Source: Planctomycetota bacterium (GTDB taxonomy: Bacteria; Planctomycetota; Planctomycetia; Gemmatales; Gemmataceae). From it: a DNA stretch of 36,650 bases. The translations under genes and the position numbers were made by a program. The notes under the pieces are model-generated. The model worked only from the letters and a program-made list of their open reading frames with translations, was not told the origin of the DNA and did no database searches. This document shows, one piece after another, positions 32,108-36,650 of the stretch; the first letter of the stretch is position 1, and the number at the start of each line of letters is the position of its first letter. The DNA lies in assembly GCA_016191165.1 (NCBI GenBank), contig JACPPF010000064.1, forward strand, positions 1 to 36,650, written 5' to 3'.

Positions 32108-32136
32108 CCCCACCATGAGCGCAGCGAATGGTGGGG
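32108..32136 (+). repeat. TGAGCGCAGCGAA palindrome with CCCCACCA stem (single copy)
   Basis: CCCCACCA-TGAGCGCAGCGAA-TGGTGGGG: a perfect 8-bp stem unrelated in sequence to the stems of the other copies, around the same centre. It is located between purL and the acetyltransferase gene. Confidence 0.85.
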
Positions 32137-32149
32137 ATAGGGTACGCAA

Positions 32150-32704
32150 ATGCCCCTCACTCCCGTCACGACTTACTCCCTGGAAATGCTCGATCCGCGC
32201 GATCTACGGCCCAAGCGCTCGCCGCGCGCCGACGTGGTGCTGGTGCGTATCGATCGGCCCATGCCCGAACTCAATCGTTTCTTTTACACGACGGTCGGCG
32301 CCAGCTGGCACTGGGTGGATCGACTGCCGTGGACCTACCAGCGCTGGCACGACTATCTGAATCGTTCGGATCTCGAAACCTGGATGCTCACCGTCGCCGG
32401 TGTTCCGGCTGGCTATTTCGAATTGGAGGTTCAACCCGAGGCGAACGTCGAAATCGCCTATTTCGGCCTGCTTCCGCAGTTTGTCGGAGCGGGCCTGGGC
32501 GGGCATTTGTTGACCTGCGCCATCGAGCAAGGCTGGGCAACCGGCGCCAAACGGGTCTGGGTGCATACCTGCACGCTCGACCATCCGCAAGCCCTCGCCA
32601 ACTATCAAGCCCGTGGCATGCGCCTATTTAAAGAGGAAACCAAACTCGAAGAAGTGGCCGTGAATCCGATTGGCCCTTGGCCAGGCGCGTTCGTCCCCGG
32701 TTAG
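32150..32704 (+). CDS. GNAT family N-acetyltransferase
   Basis: A 184-aa protein with GNAT features: AGYFELEVQPEANVEIAYFGLLPQFVGAGLGGHLL holds the core strands and the acetyl-CoA loop (Q-F-V-G-A-G-L-G, the R/Q-x-x-G-x-G/A motif), followed by VWVHTCTLDHPQALANYQARGMRLF, the motif B end. The acceptor is unknown. It starts 52 nt after purL behind a palindrome whose last bases lie just before the ribosome-binding region. Confidence 0.87.
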   Translation: MPLTPVTTYSLEMLDPRDLRPKRSPRADVVLVRIDRPMPELNRFFYTTVGASWHWVDRLPWTYQRWHDYLNRSDLETWMLTVAGVPAGYFELEVQPEANVEIAYFGLLPQFVGAGLGGHLLTCAIEQGWATGAKRVWVHTCTLDHPQALANYQARGMRLFKEETKLEEVAVNPIGPWPGAFVPG

Positions 32705-32917
32705 CGACGCCCTGAAGAAACGTCGCCGATCCGTTAAAGGCGGGGCGGATTGGGCAAACTTTGCCGATTATTCCAACCCTGCCGAGTATTCCACCTTGGC
32801 TTCTTGCTCACCTTTTCGACATGTCGCACTGGCAAAACGCCGATGTTACAATTGATTCAATCGGCACAAATGGACTTTTCGACCCAATCGTCAGTCTTGG
32901 CCCGGCAGGAACCTTTC

Positions 32918-33979
32918 ATGCGTCGGCGTGGCCTCGCGATCTCTGGATTTACCTTGTGGCTGCTGTGCGCTTGGCCCTCGCTGGTCGATGCGCAGGATGC
33001 CCAGTTGGCGACTCCACTGATCGGCCCGTCCGGGGGCGATGCAAATCCGCTGGCCATTCCAAAAGATGAAACTAGGAGGAAGGACGGGCAGGCAAAACTG
33101 ACGATCAGCCCAAACACCGCGATGCCTCGCCTGGTAACGGATCAAGAGCCGAGAACGTCCACCATCGCCGATCTGGCCCTGAAAAGCAGTGAGTTTATCG
33201 ATCCGCGCTACATCACGAACTCGCAGCATCCCGATGACCCGGGATTGTGGGAACTGTTCCGATCGGGGAGCGGTGAACAAATTCATCGGCTCTGGCAGGA
33301 CACGAAGAACTTCTACTGGAGCAACAATGTCCTCTACGTCGGCGCCGCGGTCGCCGTGGCTGCGCCCCTGGCAAACACTCATGCCGATCAGGGTATTCGC
33401 AACTGGTATCAAGCCGGTGTCGGTCAGGGCCGTTCCCCCGGACTGGACGAAACGGCGAAGGTCTTCAAAAGCTTCGGCGAATACCAATACGCCATCCCGG
33501 CTTATGTCGCTTTGTCGATCAGCGGTCACTTGTTCCCGGATTACCCAATCGTTGCCGGCTTTGGGCAATTTGGCAATCGCTCGCTGCGCGCCCTGGCAAT
33601 TGGCGCCCCGACGGTCGGCATCCTGCAAGTGGGCCTCGGCGGAGACCGCCCGCAAGCCCAGGATTCCTCCTGGCATCCGTTCCAGTCCAGCCAGGGTGTC
33701 TCGGGCCATGCCTTCGTGGGCGCCATCCCGTTCCTGACCGCCGCATCGATGGTCGAGAGCCGTCCGCTCAAGGCCCTTTTGATTCTTGGCTCGCTCGGCC
33801 CCGCCTGGTCGCGCATTCACGATGACGATCACTACTTCTCGCAGGCGCTGCTGGGCTGGACCATCGCCTACCTGGCCGTGGAAGCGGTCAACCTGACCGA
33901 GCGAGAAAACAGCAACATCCGCGTCGTTCCGTTCGCGGCGCCCGACACGGTCGGCATCGGGATGCAAATTCAGTATTAA
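32918..33979 (+). CDS. PAP2 superfamily protein with secretion signal
   Basis: About 353 aa. It has a signal peptide or anchor (MRRRGLAISGFTLWLLCAWPSLVDAQ) at an ATG with AGGA about 8 nt upstream, then a Pro/Asp-rich region. The C-terminal half is PAP2-like: GLGGDRP for motif 1, GVSGHAFVGAIPF for motif 2 (S-G-H) and SRIHDDDHYFSQALLGW for motif 3 (SR-x5-H-x3-Q, where family members usually have Asp). Motif 1 is shortened and the last acidic residue is Gln, so activity may differ from classical members. The open frame begins at 32750, but the signal peptide supports 32918. Confidence 0.82.
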   Translation: MRRRGLAISGFTLWLLCAWPSLVDAQDAQLATPLIGPSGGDANPLAIPKDETRRKDGQAKLTISPNTAMPRLVTDQEPRTSTIADLALKSSEFIDPRYITNSQHPDDPGLWELFRSGSGEQIHRLWQDTKNFYWSNNVLYVGAAVAVAAPLANTHADQGIRNWYQAGVGQGRSPGLDETAKVFKSFGEYQYAIPAYVALSISGHLFPDYPIVAGFGQFGNRSLRALAIGAPTVGILQVGLGGDRPQAQDSSWHPFQSSQGVSGHAFVGAIPFLTAASMVESRPLKALLILGSLGPAWSRIHDDDHYFSQALLGWTIAYLAVEAVNLTERENSNIRVVPFAAPDTVGIGMQIQY

Positions 33980-33989
33980 CAACCCGCAC

Positions 33990-36459
<2,470 letters not shown>

Positions 36460-36489
36460 CGTGGAGTCTCCAGGGGTGCGTTGGCTCAA

Positions 36490-36650
36490 ATCCGAAATCC
36501 CGATTCTGAATCACTACTGTCCGGTTATATGTCGAATAGTGTCAACTGTTTATGACTGGGCGTTTTTTCCTTCTGTTCGCCGAGTGCGTTTAGCATGGTA
36601 AAAAGCTGGGTTTTCTCGAAAAGCGTGATGCTGAGAATTTGCAAGATCTC
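36490..36650. other. Right-edge region without a recognisable gene
   Basis: An AT-richer stretch than the rest. From ATG 36596 a frame stays open to the edge (MVKSWVFSKSVMLRICKI) but has no good ribosome binding site. The phrase ACTACTGTCCGGTTATAT at 36512-36529 recalls insertion-sequence ends, but I cannot confirm it from 160 nt. Confidence 0.3.

Overview
The window reads as a chromosomal segment of a planctomycete, probably of the Gemmata-like (Gemmatales) branch. This is inferred from gene content only: a secreted cytochrome c/WD40 fusion, a DUF4058 protein, a large PPC-type beta-sandwich secreted protein, a long PurL with a PurS-like N-terminus, an LpxA (Gram-negative lipid A pathway), a RelE/ParE-like gene and a DUF4258-type gene each paired with a small partner, and high-GC, Asp/Lys-rich proteins. 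I found no rRNA, tRNA, CRISPR array or complete insertion sequence.

Layout. 1-5.4 kb: a start-only gene fragment, a membrane/coiled-coil protein, a TPR lipoprotein, a PAP2 phosphatase, and an S9 (DPP4-like) peptidase split by a +1 frame change at a 9-bp tandem repeat. 5.4-10.5 kb: two small overlapping genes, a phosphatidylserine decarboxylase, lpxA, a 635-bp non-coding gap with a double palindrome, and an ABC-2 transporter pair. 10.5-14.0 kb (minus strand): a small unknown gene, pyrF, trmB, a FabZ-like dehydratase and a HAD-like protein lacking its nucleophile. 14.1-18.8 kb: two membrane-anchored unknowns, a secreted Lys-rich protein with a textbook terminator, an HpcH/HpaI aldolase and a MoxR ATPase. 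19-21.4 kb: the cytochrome c/WD40 protein and the DUF4058 protein.

21.4-26.5 kb is the most interesting part. A promoter and a full SAM-I riboswitch precede a threonine-synthase-family PLP enzyme, a MoaD/ThiS sulfur carrier ending in Gly-Gly, an unknown 129-aa protein and a ThiF/MoeB-type activating enzyme. Together they suggest a SAM-repressed, protein-thiocarboxylate-dependent route to homocysteine/methionine. Two toxin-antitoxin-like pairs interrupt the operon. In the first, the toxin carries an in-frame amber codon. The second lies between two 77-bp copies of the 3' end of the ThiF-like gene.

26.5-36.65 kb: a PPC-domain secreted protein, tyrA, purL (overlapping tyrA), a GNAT acetyltransferase, a second PAP2 protein, ligA and a small membrane protein. 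Short palindromes with class-specific loops, single or in head-to-head pairs, are scattered between genes and resemble REP/REPIN elements. One supplies the stop codon of ligA.
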